Positions 25,527 through 38,030 of a DNA stretch of 64,000 nt are shown in pieces. The position numbers were made by a program, and so were the translations under genes. Every line of letters begins with the position of its first letter. The stretch's first letter is position 1. This DNA comes from Hibiscus mutabilis. Lineage: Eukaryota; Streptophyta; Magnoliopsida; Malvales; Malvaceae. Below the pieces are notes generated by a model. That model worked only from the letters and a program-made list of their open reading frames with translations. It did no database searches and had not been told where the DNA came from. The stretch is taken from contig CM033732.1 in NCBI GenBank assembly GCA_019671005.1, forward strand, positions 43,513,392 to 43,577,391. Reading direction: 5' to 3'.

Positions 25527-26170
25527 GGGTGTTCAAAAATACCCGATCCGACGACCCGAACCTAAAAAGAAACGGGTAATTTTTTAAAAAAAAATTACCT
25601 GACCAGGTCGGGTACTCGACCCGAAATTTTTCCCAGATAGCTGGGTTAGGTCTGGGCCGATTTTTTTGGTAACCGGGTACCCAACCCGACCTGATAGTTT
25701 TAATATATTTATTTTTTTAGTTTTAAATTATATTTTTATTTTAGGTTCTTTAACATTTTTATCTAAAACTAAATTTAAATATCTAAATTATTTCTATGTT
25801 TGTATTATTTACTTTAAAGTTTTAAATTTTTTAAATATTTTTTATTAAATAGAGAGGTATTACATTCTTATACCGGGATTCGAAAGAAAAAACGAGATTA
25901 ATATTTTTCATGTCTTTTTTGTGATAAACTTTAATATATATATATATATATATATATACAAATATTTCATCTTAAAATTAACTTCAAATCACTAATTTTT
26001 TTGTTTGGATTATGTACTATGAACTTTTAAATTTTATATGTTTACATGCGATATTTTAAAATTTTTAAATTAAATAAATAAAAATGTGAACCGGGTACCC
26101 ATTATCCGATTACCCGAGTTTCACGAGTACCCGAGTAGCGGGTACCCAGATGTAGCGGGCCGGGACACTG
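25527..26170. mobile_element. hAT-like MITE fragment inside the LINE
   Basis: The left end, TATGGGTGTTCAAAAATACC, matches the left-end type of the MITE at 18204, and the interior has the same CGGGTACCCGA-like motifs and AT-rich middle. The expected right end (TTTGAACACC) is missing; the sequence instead stops near GGTACCCAGATGTAGC, a 16-bp string that recurs about 36 bases later in LINE sequence. The LINE 3' UTR lies to the left and its coding tail to the right, so the MITE is nested. An (AT)n microsatellite is at 25933-25958. Confidence 0.6.
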
Positions 26171-27651
26171 GCTTGCAAAGGAGGTACCCAGATGTAGCCA
26201 TCCAGCAGACCACTCTCCTCCTACAAGTCGGTAAACATAACAGAGGTTATTCCCACCATTGTGACTCCATTAAGGTCTCACACAACAATGCCTTGATCCA
26301 ATACAAGCTACGTAATTTAATCAAGAAAAATAATTCACCACTCGACAACTTTTTCTTGTTAAATCTAAGCTCATTACGGGCTAACTAGAGCGACCAAAGA
26401 ATTGAAGCACATCCTGTAATCCACCATTGTCGTAAAGTGACATCAAAGCAACCCCCGTATCCCTGCAAAATAAAGTCATTGACCGAAAGCGGACGAATAA
26501 AACAAATCTGCCACCGCATGGAAAACAACTCCCAAATTCTTTGCGCAAAACTACAAAAATATATAATGTGTTCCATGTCATCCTCGCCTTTTTTGCACCA
26601 TTGACATTGCAACGAAACATCCCCTAACATCACCCCTCGGTCCTTTAGGAAGCATAAGGTAGGGAGACGATGCAAGAAAATGAACCACAAGAAGCATTGT
26701 ATTTTGGCGGGGTAACGATTTTCCATACCATAAAGCAACTCAAATCCGACGTGTGCAAAACAAACGAAGACATCAAATGCGCTAAGTCCCTCGCCTTGAA
26801 CTCTCCTCTCTCATTCGGACACCAAATCAGCCTATCATTACGCCACTGACACAACTGGTATGGCCGAATAACCGTCCGCAACTCCTTTACATACTGCACC
26901 TCAAAAGAACGCAAAGCACGACTAAAAAGTGGCAGCCACTATTCATGATCGAGGGAGCTTTATTGAGCATAGTCAGCAAGTGTTACCACCTTATTCAAAG
27001 CTAACCGAAACAGGCGTGGAAACAATTTATACAGAGCCTCATTCGAGCACCAAGGATCATACCAAAACAGAACACTCGTCCTGTTTCTCACTATCCAAGT
27101 GAACCTCCCAACACCCATAAAATGTTCAACACTGCCATCCTCTTTTACCTCAATAATCTGATGCCATACCGCAGACATTTTTCTTTTCCCAGCAAAATTA
27201 AAACGCCAATGCAACACTTGCTCACCATACTTTGCTACAATCAGTGAACGCCACAAAGAATTCTTCTCAAGAGCATATCACCATGCCCATTTAGCCAGCA
27301 TCGCCAAGTTATGGATACGCAAATCAACAACCCTCAAACTTCTTCGAACAGCAAATCATCGCCTAATTAACTCGAATCATTTTACATTTAAGGTCCGTGT
27401 CACCCCACACAAACTTTCTACGAATACGATCAATTCACTGGATCACCCCCTTCGGTATCCTGAATATACCCATGTAATACAACGGCAACGCTGATAAAAC
27501 AGAATTAATCAAGACTAGACGCGTTGTAAAGGACAAAGATTTGCATTTCCAACCTTTCAAACGACTCCGAAACTTCAATAGAACCGGTTCCCACATTATC
27601 ATACTACGTGGATTAGTTCCAATTGGCAATCCTAAATAAACAAAGGGTAAC

Positions 27652-27970
27652 TGTTGAGAACTCAAGTAATCAAGATTATGAACTTAAATACTCAATCGGG
27701 ATTTCATTGATGAACAAGAAGATTACAAAAGAAGATGAGATAAGAGAGAATAGAAAAGAAGATTAGAATTAGAAGAGGATAAGAAATTTCCAATAATTTT
27801 GTTCACCCTTTTCCCTCTAGTCTCCACTGCTTATATAATAGTCAAATACCATAACAAACTAACAGCACAACCCTGGAACGTCTCCCTTTTACGTGCACCT
27901 TGCCTCACCAAATGTTGCTGACTCAACATTCCAGCTGTCCCGCCTTGTAGGCTATTCGCGGTTCATAACA
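27652..27970 (-). mobile_element. Copia-type solo LTR nested in the LINE
   Basis: 319 bp with ends TGTTGAGAAC and TTCATAACA on the plus strand, flanked by the perfect 5-bp duplication GTAAC (27647-27651 and 27971-27975). Read on the minus strand it runs TGTTATGAAC to TCTCAACA with a TTATATAAGCAG TATA-like box and a CT-rich part after it, the normal LTR layout. Removing it and one duplication copy rejoins the LINE frame as CQISELPFVYLGLP. A single LTR with intact flanks is a solo LTR left by LTR-LTR recombination. Confidence 0.92.
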
Positions 27971-28985
27971 GTAACTCACTAATCTGACACCCTAGGCATG
28001 ACGCCATATCCAACACAATATCCGATTCAACACCTATGACATAGAAGCATGATTTGGAGAAGTTGATTTGCAGCCCCGAACAGTATTGGAAGCATATCAA
28101 AATTCTTTTTAAATTGCGCACATCCTCTACATTTCCACACATAAAAATCAATGTGTCATTAGTAAATTGCAGGTGTGACAACAAAAAATCAGCAGTAACT
28201 CTCACACCCTGTATGCATCCCTTCTCTTCCGCATTAATCAGGAATTGGTGTAGAGCTTCCGCGACAACCAAGAATAAAAGAGGCGGCAACGAATCCCTTT
28301 GTCAAACCCCACGCCCCATACCAAATTCCTTCGTAGCACAACCATTTACCAACACTGATCAAAGAATTTGATCCATCCCTTCCACCTCGCGCCACATCCT
28401 ATTCGTGCCAAAATTTGATCTAAGATTTTCCAATTCAAGCAGTCATAGGCTTTTGCAAAGTCGAGCTTCAGCAAAACACCCCCCCGAAGAAGAGTTATCA
28501 TGTCGCATTCAGCGAACTACTTCATTAACAAGAAGAACACCATCTACTATTTGCCTACCTTTCAAAAATGTCGTTTGCCTATCACTGATCAAAGAGTTCG
28601 TCACCTCTTAAAACCGAGCCGCCAATACTTTAGCTAGTATTTTGTAAGCCGAGTTAAGTAAACAAATTGGTCGAAATTCACTGACTTCGGTTGAATTATC
28701 CTTCTTTTAAACTAACACCACAAACGCAGAATTCAACCCCCTTGATAAACTATTTGTCACATAAAAAGCGCTGAAAAGATTAAGCACATCCCCCTTCACG
28801 AAAGTCCAACATCGCTTGTAAAACTCAAAAGTGAATCTATCTGGACCGGCGCCTTAGACCCATCACTTCTCCAAATCGCCCTTCGAATTCCATCCTCCTC
28901 AAACTCCACTTCCAGCAACTCACGTTGTGCTACAGTAAGGGACCAAAAATTAAGCTCACAATCAAAATACCCTGCCACATGATTA

Positions 28986-29880
28986 CATATACCAAATATT
29001 TTATTGTCTACTCTGTTAGGCCCACTGAACGTGAAATATTGGTCATTGAACGTATTTTAATGAATATATTGAGAAAGCGAAATAAAATATTAAAAAAATT
29101 AATTTAATGTACTAAAATATAAAGCTTTTTGTTTAGTGATGTCTCATATCTCGAGTTCAATACTCAATATAGTAATAAAAATATCAATTCAAGGAATTAT
29201 ATAAGAAAAATTAATTAATACGTAGGTTGTTAAATAAATTTGATACGCTAAGAGACTCACCTACAAAAGTCAGATGTGTAATACGGGTTGACTCGAATTA
29301 GTCAGGACAAAGTCTTAGGGAATCGGGGGCAACCAAATTTTTTGGATTTAGGAGTTTAGTTTAAGGTTTAGGGATTTAGATTTTAAGATTAAAAATTTAA
29401 GGTTTAAGATTCAAAGTTATATGATTATGGGTTTAGATTTTAGAATAGTATAAAATAGAAAAAATGTGTAATTTTCTTACCTCATTTGTGTATTAGAAAT
29501 CGCCTGCCTTTTTTATGCTCATATTTATTCTTATCATTAAAAAATTATATTTAGGGTTTAAGGTTAGGGGTTAGGGTTTAGAGTATTGGGTGTATGATGT
29601 ATTTTTAGAGTATATGATTTAGGGTTTAAAATTTAATATTTAGGGTTAGGCCTTAGAATTTGATTTTTTAGCGTTGATGTACAAAACGAGGCACTAAAAA
29701 GGTACACAATTTTCATCCTAAAAAACAACTCATTATAGCAACCTTCAAGTTAACTATGATATTTTGATGTGAACAAAAATCATTTGTCACTTTCCGGTAC
29801 TCATATTTATGTTTTTAGGCTAAAAGAATAAGTTTAAGGTTTAGGATTAAAGTTAAGGTTTAGTGTTTAGGAATAGAGTT
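28986..29880. other. AT-rich spacer with degenerate TTTAGGG-like repeats
   Basis: No gene. About 29331-29690 and 29820-29880 are rich in variants of TTTAGGGTTTAAGG, resembling scrambled plant telomere repeat. Similar sequence resumes at 36015-36320 beyond the LTR element, so the element inserted into this tract. Confidence 0.5.
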
Positions 29881-31154
29881 TGTAATCACTCATTTTGTCC
29901 GAGTTTTTAGTATTTTTAGTATTGTTGTAATAATATTATTATTAATATAAAAATTAAAAAATATATAAAAAAAAATTTTAAAAATGGGAAAATTTGTGTG
30001 GAGCTAAAGGCTCCACATCCCCCTTTAACAACCCCAATTGCCTATATAAAGGCATAGGGGGGAATTGAGAAGCATGAGCCGGCCATGGCTTTGCCCAAAT
30101 AAGAGAGCTTGGCTCTCGGGTAGCAAAGGACTGGGGCAGTGTCCTCGGTCCTAACCGGTTCGATCGGGGTCCTATTTTGGATCCGATCTAGTTAATTTTT
30201 TGGAGAGGTCGTGGTAGATCTCGGTGGGGTTCAGTCGGGGTTCGTCATTCGAACTCCTAGTTAGGTATATTTTCTTTCTTTTTTATTTATGTTGTAATTT
30301 TTATGATTTAATGAAGTAGTAGTTAATATAAAATTGTGTTTTTAGTTTGTATGTTTATTTATGTTTTAGATTAGTATTTATTATGTTTTAAATTTATGTT
30401 TTATATTAATATTTTATTTATGTTAGATTTGTTTTTATTTATGAGTTAGATTAATATTTATGAATGTATATTTTAGATTAGTATTTTATTTATGTTAGAT
30501 CTGTGTTTATTTATGAGTTAGATTAATATTTATGTATGTATGTTTTCGATTAGTATTTTATTTATGTTAGATTTATTTTTATTTATGTGTTAAATTAATA
30601 GTTATGTATGTATGTTTTAGATTAATATTTTATTTATGTTATATTAGTATTTTATTATGTTAGTATTTATTTATATTTTTATCGCAATGTATTTATTTAT
30701 ATTTGCCATATTTTTTTTAAGTTTGCATAACGGACATATATTTTGTCAATGCGGTGCCCTTTTATTCGAGCGTAAACAGGGCCAATATCAGGCGTAGTGA
30801 TAGTGGTTGGGCGTTTACTCTCGAATAACGGGGCCTTTAAAATTTACTCGCACATATAACCAGATTTTAATTTAATTGTCAATTTAATCCGGAAAGTCTA
30901 ATATTAATAAAGTGATAATTATTAAAGTACCAATTTTGGGCGGTGTGGGGGTGTTAATCCTTCCCCATCCGTAACCGACTCCCGAACCCGATATTTTGAA
31001 ATCTCTGGTTTTTTTCGGTGTCCGGTCCACCTTGAGTGGCCGGTGGTGACTCTATTTTTAAATAAAACACGGGTTTTATAAAACTCCCCGCAGAAGAAAA
31101 TATTTTCCAAACAAATAAAAATCACCTTTTTTTAGCGAGAGGGACATCGCTACA
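29881..31154 (+). repeat. 5' LTR of the Tat-type element
   Basis: 1,274 bp. A perfect 8-bp stem (TGTGGAGC/GCTCCACA, loop TAAAG) at 29997-30017 stands just before the TATA box CCTATATAAAGGC (30041-30053). A purine-poor ATGTTTTAGATTAGTATTTT-type repeat fills 30290-30680. The conserved end region has GGCGGTGTGGGGGT and the GTGGCCGG block. Confidence 0.9.
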
Positions 31155-34100
31155 GATGGCGACTCCGCTGGGAATATTTTTGTTTTTTCAAAAAATAAGA
31201 GAGTCGAGCTTTTTTCAAATAATTGATGCTTTATTAATATCAGAAATTCCGGATTAAAGTGACTGTTAAACTAGCATTCGATTATAATTGCGTGTTTATT
31301 TTAACGCATTTAAAATATGGCACATAAACCCGTTTTTAAGTGGGGAAAACGCTAATGCTTTCGTGGAGATATCGTTCTCCCGTGTAGGCCTAGCAAGTAC
31401 CTTCGGGGCTCGAGTACCTTATGTTTTCGTAAGGATATCGTTCCTTCGTGCAGACATAAGCGAATGGGTCCCCCTGAATTGAATCCGGTTGAAAGGAGCC
31501 TATCATGGGTGATGATCGGGGGCCTTGCTACTCTTAGTAGAGGACATCAAGGACAATTCAGGTACCTCTTAGCACCAAAACTGCATATAGTGAGCCGTAA
31601 GAGCCAACCCTTTAGAGCCATGTAAAACTCTGCCCGATTAGTAGTCACCATATTTAGGCTCTGGTGCTTTATTTCTTGTTTATGTATAGTTTTTATTACT
31701 CTATTTTTGTTATATTTATCATTTGTTTTATTTAATCATTTTATTTGGTACTAACTCGTTTCATTTTATTTTCACCGCATTGATTTCACCTGCATCATTG
31801 CACAACACCATCACAATCTTAATTTTGCATTGCATCGATTTAGGACACATTTGCATGCATTCATTTTCAGAATAAGAAAACTGGTCCTCAGGTTGCCCCA
31901 TTAAATACAACGAAGTTGGTCGATCTAGCACCTTACAGAACCTCTACAATAGCCTGATCTTGGGGCATGTCCAAAAGCACAATCCATATATTTTACAAAC
32001 ATTATGCCTCTAACAAGGTCCCAGTCCAGGGGCATTCTTTGCCAAGGTCCAGCCTTCATTGCTGAGTCAAACCCTTGTACCCCTGAAATATCTACATTGA
32101 CCATAGTTTGTAAAACTGCACCCAATCAAAAAAATAATGAGCTACCATAAACCAACACAATTTATAAACCCAACCTAGGGGGCAACAGAATCCACACTCA
32201 AAGTGTCAAATTCAAGAGCAGTTTTAGACGATGGCATAGGAATGAATAAAATGTTGGGGCATGCACCCAGATGACTGATCGAACCCAAGTTGAGGTTGGG
32301 GCACCATTACATACAAAAAAACCCAGATCCTGACGGGACCGGTGAGGAGTCAGGGGCATCCTTTTGAGGATCGAAAAAATCATGTCACATTCATGCATTT
32401 AGTTGCATTCATCTTGCATTAAATTATTTTTGCAAACGTCATACATCTATGTTTAGTGCATACACCGAAGTCACCATGCATTTAGGCATAAAATTCATAC
32501 ATTTTTGCTTACAGAAAGGTTCAAAAAGAGACCGAACATCCTCAGCCGTGGGGGCAACAACACGACAGCCAACCTTAGTCTTAGAGGAGGCCAAACACAA
32601 AGAGGATGCTGAAACCTCAATAAAAGGTAATAGCGACAAATTTTGTAAACATTTACTGATTAATGTTTTTTTTCCATTTTTAGGTCACACCTCTCCGCCA
32701 GTAGAGCAGCAGAAGTAGCCTTTTTCAGATATTGCCTTCATTATTGTTGATAGGCCAACATTTCCAGATTTTGCTTTACCGCTGATGGTGCAGCAGTATA
32801 GATATCCTGAAGATCTCATTTCTCCGTTGATGGCGCAACAGATCTGAACCTTTCCCCAAGCAGCTCGAATTTCTATACAGGTCTTGTTTCTCCGCTGACG
32901 GTACAGCCAGACTTAATTTTTTCTCGAGTTTTACTTTTTCATACAGTTCAAGAAAAAGAAAAAAGTCATCAAAAAAAGAATTGAAAAATTTTGAAAAAAA
33001 GAAAAAAATCAAAAAGAGAAAAAATCAAAAATAAAAAAAATGAAAAATCAAAAGAAAATTTATCAACTTTCATCGCCCGATCTTACCCCTCCGTTGATGG
33101 CGAGGTTAGATCCAACTTTACTGATTTTCAAGTTCTCTTTATTAATGTTGTAGCTAAAAAAAGAAAAAAGAAGAAAAAAATCAAAGAAAAAATGAAAAAA
33201 AAACAAAAAACAAAAAAGGAAAAAGGAAAAAATAAAAAAAAAATAAAAAAATAAAAAAAAATAATTGAAAAAGGAAGAAGAAAATAAATGAAATGAAAAA
33301 AAAGCAAAAATGAAGGAAAAATCAAAAAAATGAAGAAAGAAGAAGAAGAAGAAAACTATCCGATCCTGCCTCTTCGTCGGTGTCGTAGCTGGATTAAATC
33401 TTTAGACTTTGCCTCTTCATCGGTGTTGTAGCTTGGTCGAAAAACACTCCGATCTTGCCTCTTCGTCGGTGTCGTAGCTAGATCAAATCTTCAGACCTTG
33501 CCTCTTCGTCGGTGTTGTAGCTTGGTCAAATTTAACTGTCGGTTCTGCCTCCTCATCGGTGTTGTAGCGGAACCAAATTCACTAACTTCCTGTCTTGCCT
33601 CTTCGTCGGTGTTGTAGCTAGACCAAATTCACTAACTCTTGATCTTGCCTCTTCGTCGGTGTTGTAGCTTGATCAACATTACTAACTTTAGACCATGCCT
33701 CCTCGTCAGTGTTGTAGCTTGGTCAAAATTTACTAACTTTCTAGTTGTATCAATGTTGTATCAAAAAAGAGGGAAAAAGAAAAAAAAAGAAAACGAAAAA
33801 ATCTAAGAAAAGAGAGAAGAAAAAAAAGAAAAGAAAAGAAGAAAGAAAAAAAATGAAAAAAATGAGCTTTCAACCAAATTCTGATCATGCCTCTTCGTCA
33901 GAGTCGTAGCTTGATCACAAAAAAGAACAACTATCTGATCTTGCCTCTTCGTCAGAGTTGTAGCTGGATCAAATCCCCGGACCTTGCCTCTTCGTCGATG
34001 TTGTAGCTTGGTCAAATCTAACTTTCAGTTATGCCTCTTCGTCGGTGTTGTAGCTGAACCTAATTCACTAACTTCCGGTATTGCCTCTTCGTCGGTGTTG

Positions 34101-34751
34101 TAGCTAGACCAAATTCACTAACTCTTGATCCTGCCTCTTCGTCGGTGTTGTAGCTGGATCAACATTACTAACTTTAGACCATGCCTCTTCGTCGATGTTG
34201 TAGCTTGGTCAAAATTCACCAACTTTCAAGTTTTATCAATGTTGTAAGAAAAAATAAAAAAGAATAATAAATATGAAAAAAGAAACAAAAAAGCAAAAAA
34301 AAAAAGAAAAAAAGAAGGAAAAAGTTGTCAGTTTTCTGATCTTGCCTCTTCATCAGAGTTGTAGCTGGATCAGACATCAGAACTTTCACCCATCGGTTTT
34401 GCCTCATCGTCAGGTTGTAGCTAGATCGAACTTCATAGATCCTGCCTCTTCATCGGTGTTGCAGCTGGGTCGAACTCTCTTTAGGTATTAGCTTATTATC
34501 AATAATGTAGCAAGTGGGACTCATTTTGCTTCCCCAACAAACAACCCCCCATTTTGAAGGTTTTGCTTCCCTAGAGTGACAAGGTAGATCAATCAAGACA
34601 AGAAAGAAGACATGCGCCAAAGAGAAAGAAGATCTACCAAAGAAAGAAGACACGCGTCAAAAGGAGAGAAGTTCAGCCAGATAAGACAAAAATGAGTGCT
34701 TTTAATCTTTGCTTTGTTCTCGTTTCATAAGAACAAGCAAAGAGGGGCAAC
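31155..34751 (+). repeat. Interior of the Tat-type element: leader, minisatellite, purine tracts
   Basis: The leader (31155 to about 31660) is shared with the element at the right edge of the window. About 31900-32420 is a mixed-composition stretch without ORF character. At 32700-33110 four CTCCGCTGATGG-type blocks appear. From 33362 to 34470 about 18 copies of CCTCTTCGTCGGTGTTGTAG recur every 40-55 bases. Purine tracts of AAAGAAAAAG type interrupt them at 32940-33060, 33150-33350, 33765-33865 and 34245-34325. Blocks 33362-33745 and 33865-34225 look like duplicates of each other. The ORFs here (such as KKKKEKK runs and TLTKRQDQ repeats) are by-products of the repeats. Confidence 0.8.
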
Positions 34752-36014
34752 TGTAATCACTCATTTTTTTCGGGTTTTTAGTATTTTTAGTATTGTTGTA
34801 ATAATATTATTATTAATATAAAAAATTAAAAAAAATTAAAAAAGGGAAAATTTGTGTGGAGCTAAAGGCTCCACATCCTCCTTTAACAACCCCAATTGCC
34901 TATATAAAGGCATAGGGGGGGATTGAGAAGCATGAGTCGGCCATGGCTTTGCCCAAATAAGAGAGCTTGGCTCTCGGGTAGCAAAGGACCGGGGCAGTGT
35001 CCTCGGTCCTAACCGGTTCGATTGGGGTCCTATTTTGGATCCGATCTAGTTAATTTTTTGGAGAGGTCGTGGTAGATCTCGGTGGGGTTCAGTCGGGGTT
35101 CGTCATTCGAACTCCTAGTTAGGTATATTTTCTTTCTTTTTTTATTTATGTTGTAATTTTTATGATTTAATGAAGTAGTAGTTAATTTAAAATTGTGTTT
35201 TTAGTTTGTATGTTTATTTATGTTTTAGATTAGTATTTATTATGTTTTAAATTTATGTTTTATATTAATATTTTATTTATGTTAGATTTGTTTTTATTTA
35301 TGAGTTAGATTAATATTTATGTATGCATGTTTTAGATTAGCATTTTATTTATGTTAGATATGTTTTATTTATGAGTTAGATTAATATTTATGTATGTATG
35401 TTTTAGATTAGTATTTTATTTATGTTAGATTTGTTTTTATTTATGTGTTAAATTAATAGTTATGTATGTATGTTTTAGATTAGTATTTTATTTATGTTAT
35501 ATTAGTATTTTATTATTTTAGTATTTATTTATATTTTTATCGCAATGTATTTATTTATATTTGCCATGTTTTTTTTAAGTTTGCATAACGGACATATATT
35601 TTGTCAATGCAGTGCCCTTTTATTCGAGCGTAAACGGGGCCAGTATCAGGCGTAGTGATAGTGGTTGGGCGTTTACTCTCGAATAACGGGGCCTTTAAAA
35701 TTTACTCGCACATATAACCAGATTTTAATTTAATTGTCAATTTAATCCAGAAAGTCTAATATTAATAAAGCGGTAATTATTAAAGTGCCAATTTTGGGCG
35801 GTGTGGGGGTGCTAATCATTCCCCATCCGTAACCGACTCTCAAACCCGATATTTTGAAATCTCTGGTTTTTTTCGGTGTCCGATCCACCTTGAGTGGCCA
35901 ATGGCGACTCCATTTTTAAATAAAACACGGGTTTTATAAAACTCCCCGTGGAAGAAAATATTTTTCAAAAAAATTAAAAACACTTTCTTTTTTAGCGAAA
36001 AAAACATCGCTACA
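34752..36014 (+). repeat. 3' LTR of the Tat-type element
   Basis: 1,263 bp and colinear with the 5' LTR, including the TGTGGAGC hairpin and the TATA box near 34900. Differences are scattered single bases and small length changes in homopolymers. Confidence 0.9.
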
Positions 36015-38030
36015 GGGTTTAAAGTTTAATTTTTAGGGTTTAAGATTTAGAAATTAAGATTAGAATTTAGGGTTTAATTTTTTAGTGTTGAGACATGAAT
36101 AGAGTCACCAGAAAAGGGAAGATAATTTTATTTTTTTGGACATAGAGGTAAAACTTTTATAAAAATTCTGTAAAAAAAATTTATGCAACCCTACCTATTT
36201 AAATTATAGGACTTAAAACATAAATCTTTAACTCTAAAATCTTAAATCCTAAACTATAAACCCAAATTCTAACCATAAATCATAAATTGTAAATACTATA
36301 ACCTAAACCCCTAAACCCAAAAATTAACAAGTTTATGTAAAGTTTACAAGTATTTTTTATTTAAAAACAATATTGTTTGTCTAATTGATGATATCTGATT
36401 CATTGGTTGACCAATTTAGATTCAGGCAATGCAAAGGCACATTATGAATGCGGTTCACTCAATCTAACTTACTTCATTTACAACGTCCAAGTTCAAAACT
36501 TAAAAGTTATCTACGAACGTAATATTTCATCCTGCTAAACAATCTGATAGTAAAAATTGTATTAAAATACACATCCACCTATATATGTAGTGTAATCAAG
36601 TTGGAAAGCAAGCGTATATAAATATAATTTAGGGTGGCTTTGGAAGACGGTGACTGTTTGATATGTTATTTCTTACTTTCTTTCCTTTATTGGTGTCAAT
36701 AACATTTCCATCCATTTCTTGTTAAAAGGAATTCGTTATTCACCACTAGGGAATATCATAGATTCAAAAGAACCTTGTTGCCAAGCATGCCCACGTATTT
36801 GTACACTTGGGGTGTACTTAATTTTGTCCCCCCATTTATTACAAATTGAAAATTCAATTTGCCTTTATTTATCAATTATTTTCTTCAAAACCAGATTCAG
36901 TTTCAACATTTTTTAAGTTATCTTTATGTCTGGTTACCAATTTAATGGCAACTTTACTTAAATATGGCAGCAATTTTTTTCTCCTTGTCAGATTAATTTT
37001 AAACCTATAGCATTTGCTACAATAAAAGTAAAATCAGTATGAAAGGGATCCGATTTCAATGTTCATCTCTATTTTTTTTAATTAAAAATGTTGAAAACAG
37101 TGAAAAAAAGTTTCGACTTCAGTGTAAAACACTGTTTAAAGTCAGATTGTAATCCATCCGACTTTAATTCTTTAATCATTAATAGAGTTTATTGTTCAAA
37201 GTCGGATTGTAATCCATCCGACTTTACTTTTTACTATAAAAATTATAATATTTTAAAAAATAATCTGGCATGTATTATATTGTGGGGAAAAAATTTAAAG
37301 ACAATATTCATGTCTTTTCTCCCCAATTTAATATAAAAAAACACCCCACTTAGATTCTATGCCATTAGCTTATCAAAGGGGAAAAAATCCAAAACTTCCC
37401 ACTAAAAAAGTGATATCTTTTGTACATGGAGTTTAATTTAATCGATTTATATAATTATTATTGAGAAGTATTATTCAATGACATTAAGTTTAAATTCAAA
37501 TATTTCCGATCGTTTCTTACCCTACGCTAAAGCATCTTCTGTTTAAAAATATATAAAAATAAAGAATTAATTATACCAAATATTCCTAAATTTGGGATTA
37601 AAATTTTATAATTAGTACATGAACTTAAAAATGTTCTAATTAAATTTCTTATTATCAATAGCATATTAATAGATTCTTTTCTCGATAGTATCATTAACTT
37701 TTTGGTTAGATATTATTTCGTGACACACGTTATCAATTGGTTTTTACTTATATTTTAACTTCTTCTCGATAATACCATTATCTCACTTTAAAATTTTTCT
37801 AATTTTTAAAAATTTTGAGTGGGAGACGTGGTCTTCGTCGGTCCCTATTAGGTATCGTTCCTGAATATATATAGTTTGAAGACAAATAGAATATATTTTA
37901 AAATTTAGGAACAAATTTAAAATTTGACTCGCATATAGTTTAGGGATGTTCGACATAATTAACCCAAAAATAAAAGTAAAAAGTGAAGTCACTTCCGGCA
38001 TGGCCTAATTTCTATGATGGATGTAATTAT
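36015..38030. other. AT-rich intergenic stretch with a paired palindrome
   Basis: 36015-36320 is the rest of the degenerate TTTAGGG/CCCTAAA tract. Two copies of AAAGTC(A/G)GATTGTAATC continuing ATCCGACTTTA lie 60 bases apart (37138-37166 and 37198-37226). The second has perfect 10-bp arms. They sit just left of another inverted pair (GGGGAAAA/TTTTCTCCCC, about 37284-37324). No gene is seen. Confidence 0.5.

Larger units (their letters stand above)
25305..28985 (-). mobile_element. 5'-truncated L1-type LINE with nested insertions
   Basis: Minus-strand order: reverse transcriptase, zinc-binding zf-RVT region, C-terminal tail, 3' UTR and a short A tail (T run at 25305-25313). The RT part includes IRRAIWRSDGSKAP (about 28880), PLLFLVVAEALHQFL (about 28280), LPFVYLGLPIGTNP (about 27650) and LKGWKCKSLSFTTRLVLINS. 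The zf-RVT part has CQWCKKGEDDMEHIIYFC (about 26590). The tail reads RNELRFNKKK (about 26370). No endonuclease domain remains, and stops and frameshifts are frequent. The catalytic FADD box is FTND. The host target duplication was not found. Two later insertions lie inside: a MITE at about 25527-26170 and a solo LTR at 27652-27970. Confidence 0.85.
29881..36014 (+). mobile_element. Complete non-autonomous Tat/Ogre-type LTR element
   Basis: Two LTRs (29881-31154 and 34752-36014) begin TGTAATCACTC and end CATCGCTACA. The primer-binding site TGGCGACTCCGCTGGGA (31157-31173) is of the tRNA-Arg type used by Tat/Ogre Ty3-gypsy elements. The polypurine tract AAAGAGGGGCAAC ends at 34751. The flanks GAGTT (29876-29880) and GGGTT (36015-36019) are a 5-bp duplication with one mismatch. 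The 3.6-kb interior has no gag or pol. It holds a leader, a minisatellite of about 18 units and long A/G tracts. The LTRs are roughly 97 percent alike by eye. It is a large retrotransposon derivative that needs enzymes from elsewhere. Confidence 0.9.

Noticed and set aside
32991..33325. Lys-rich and Phe-rich ORFs
   Set aside because: They come from A/G tracts read in both directions; low-complexity by-products.
33362..34470. Regularly spaced short repeats resembling a CRISPR array
   Set aside because: The units vary, the spacers are related to each other, and the block is inside an LTR retroelement of a plant. It is a minisatellite.
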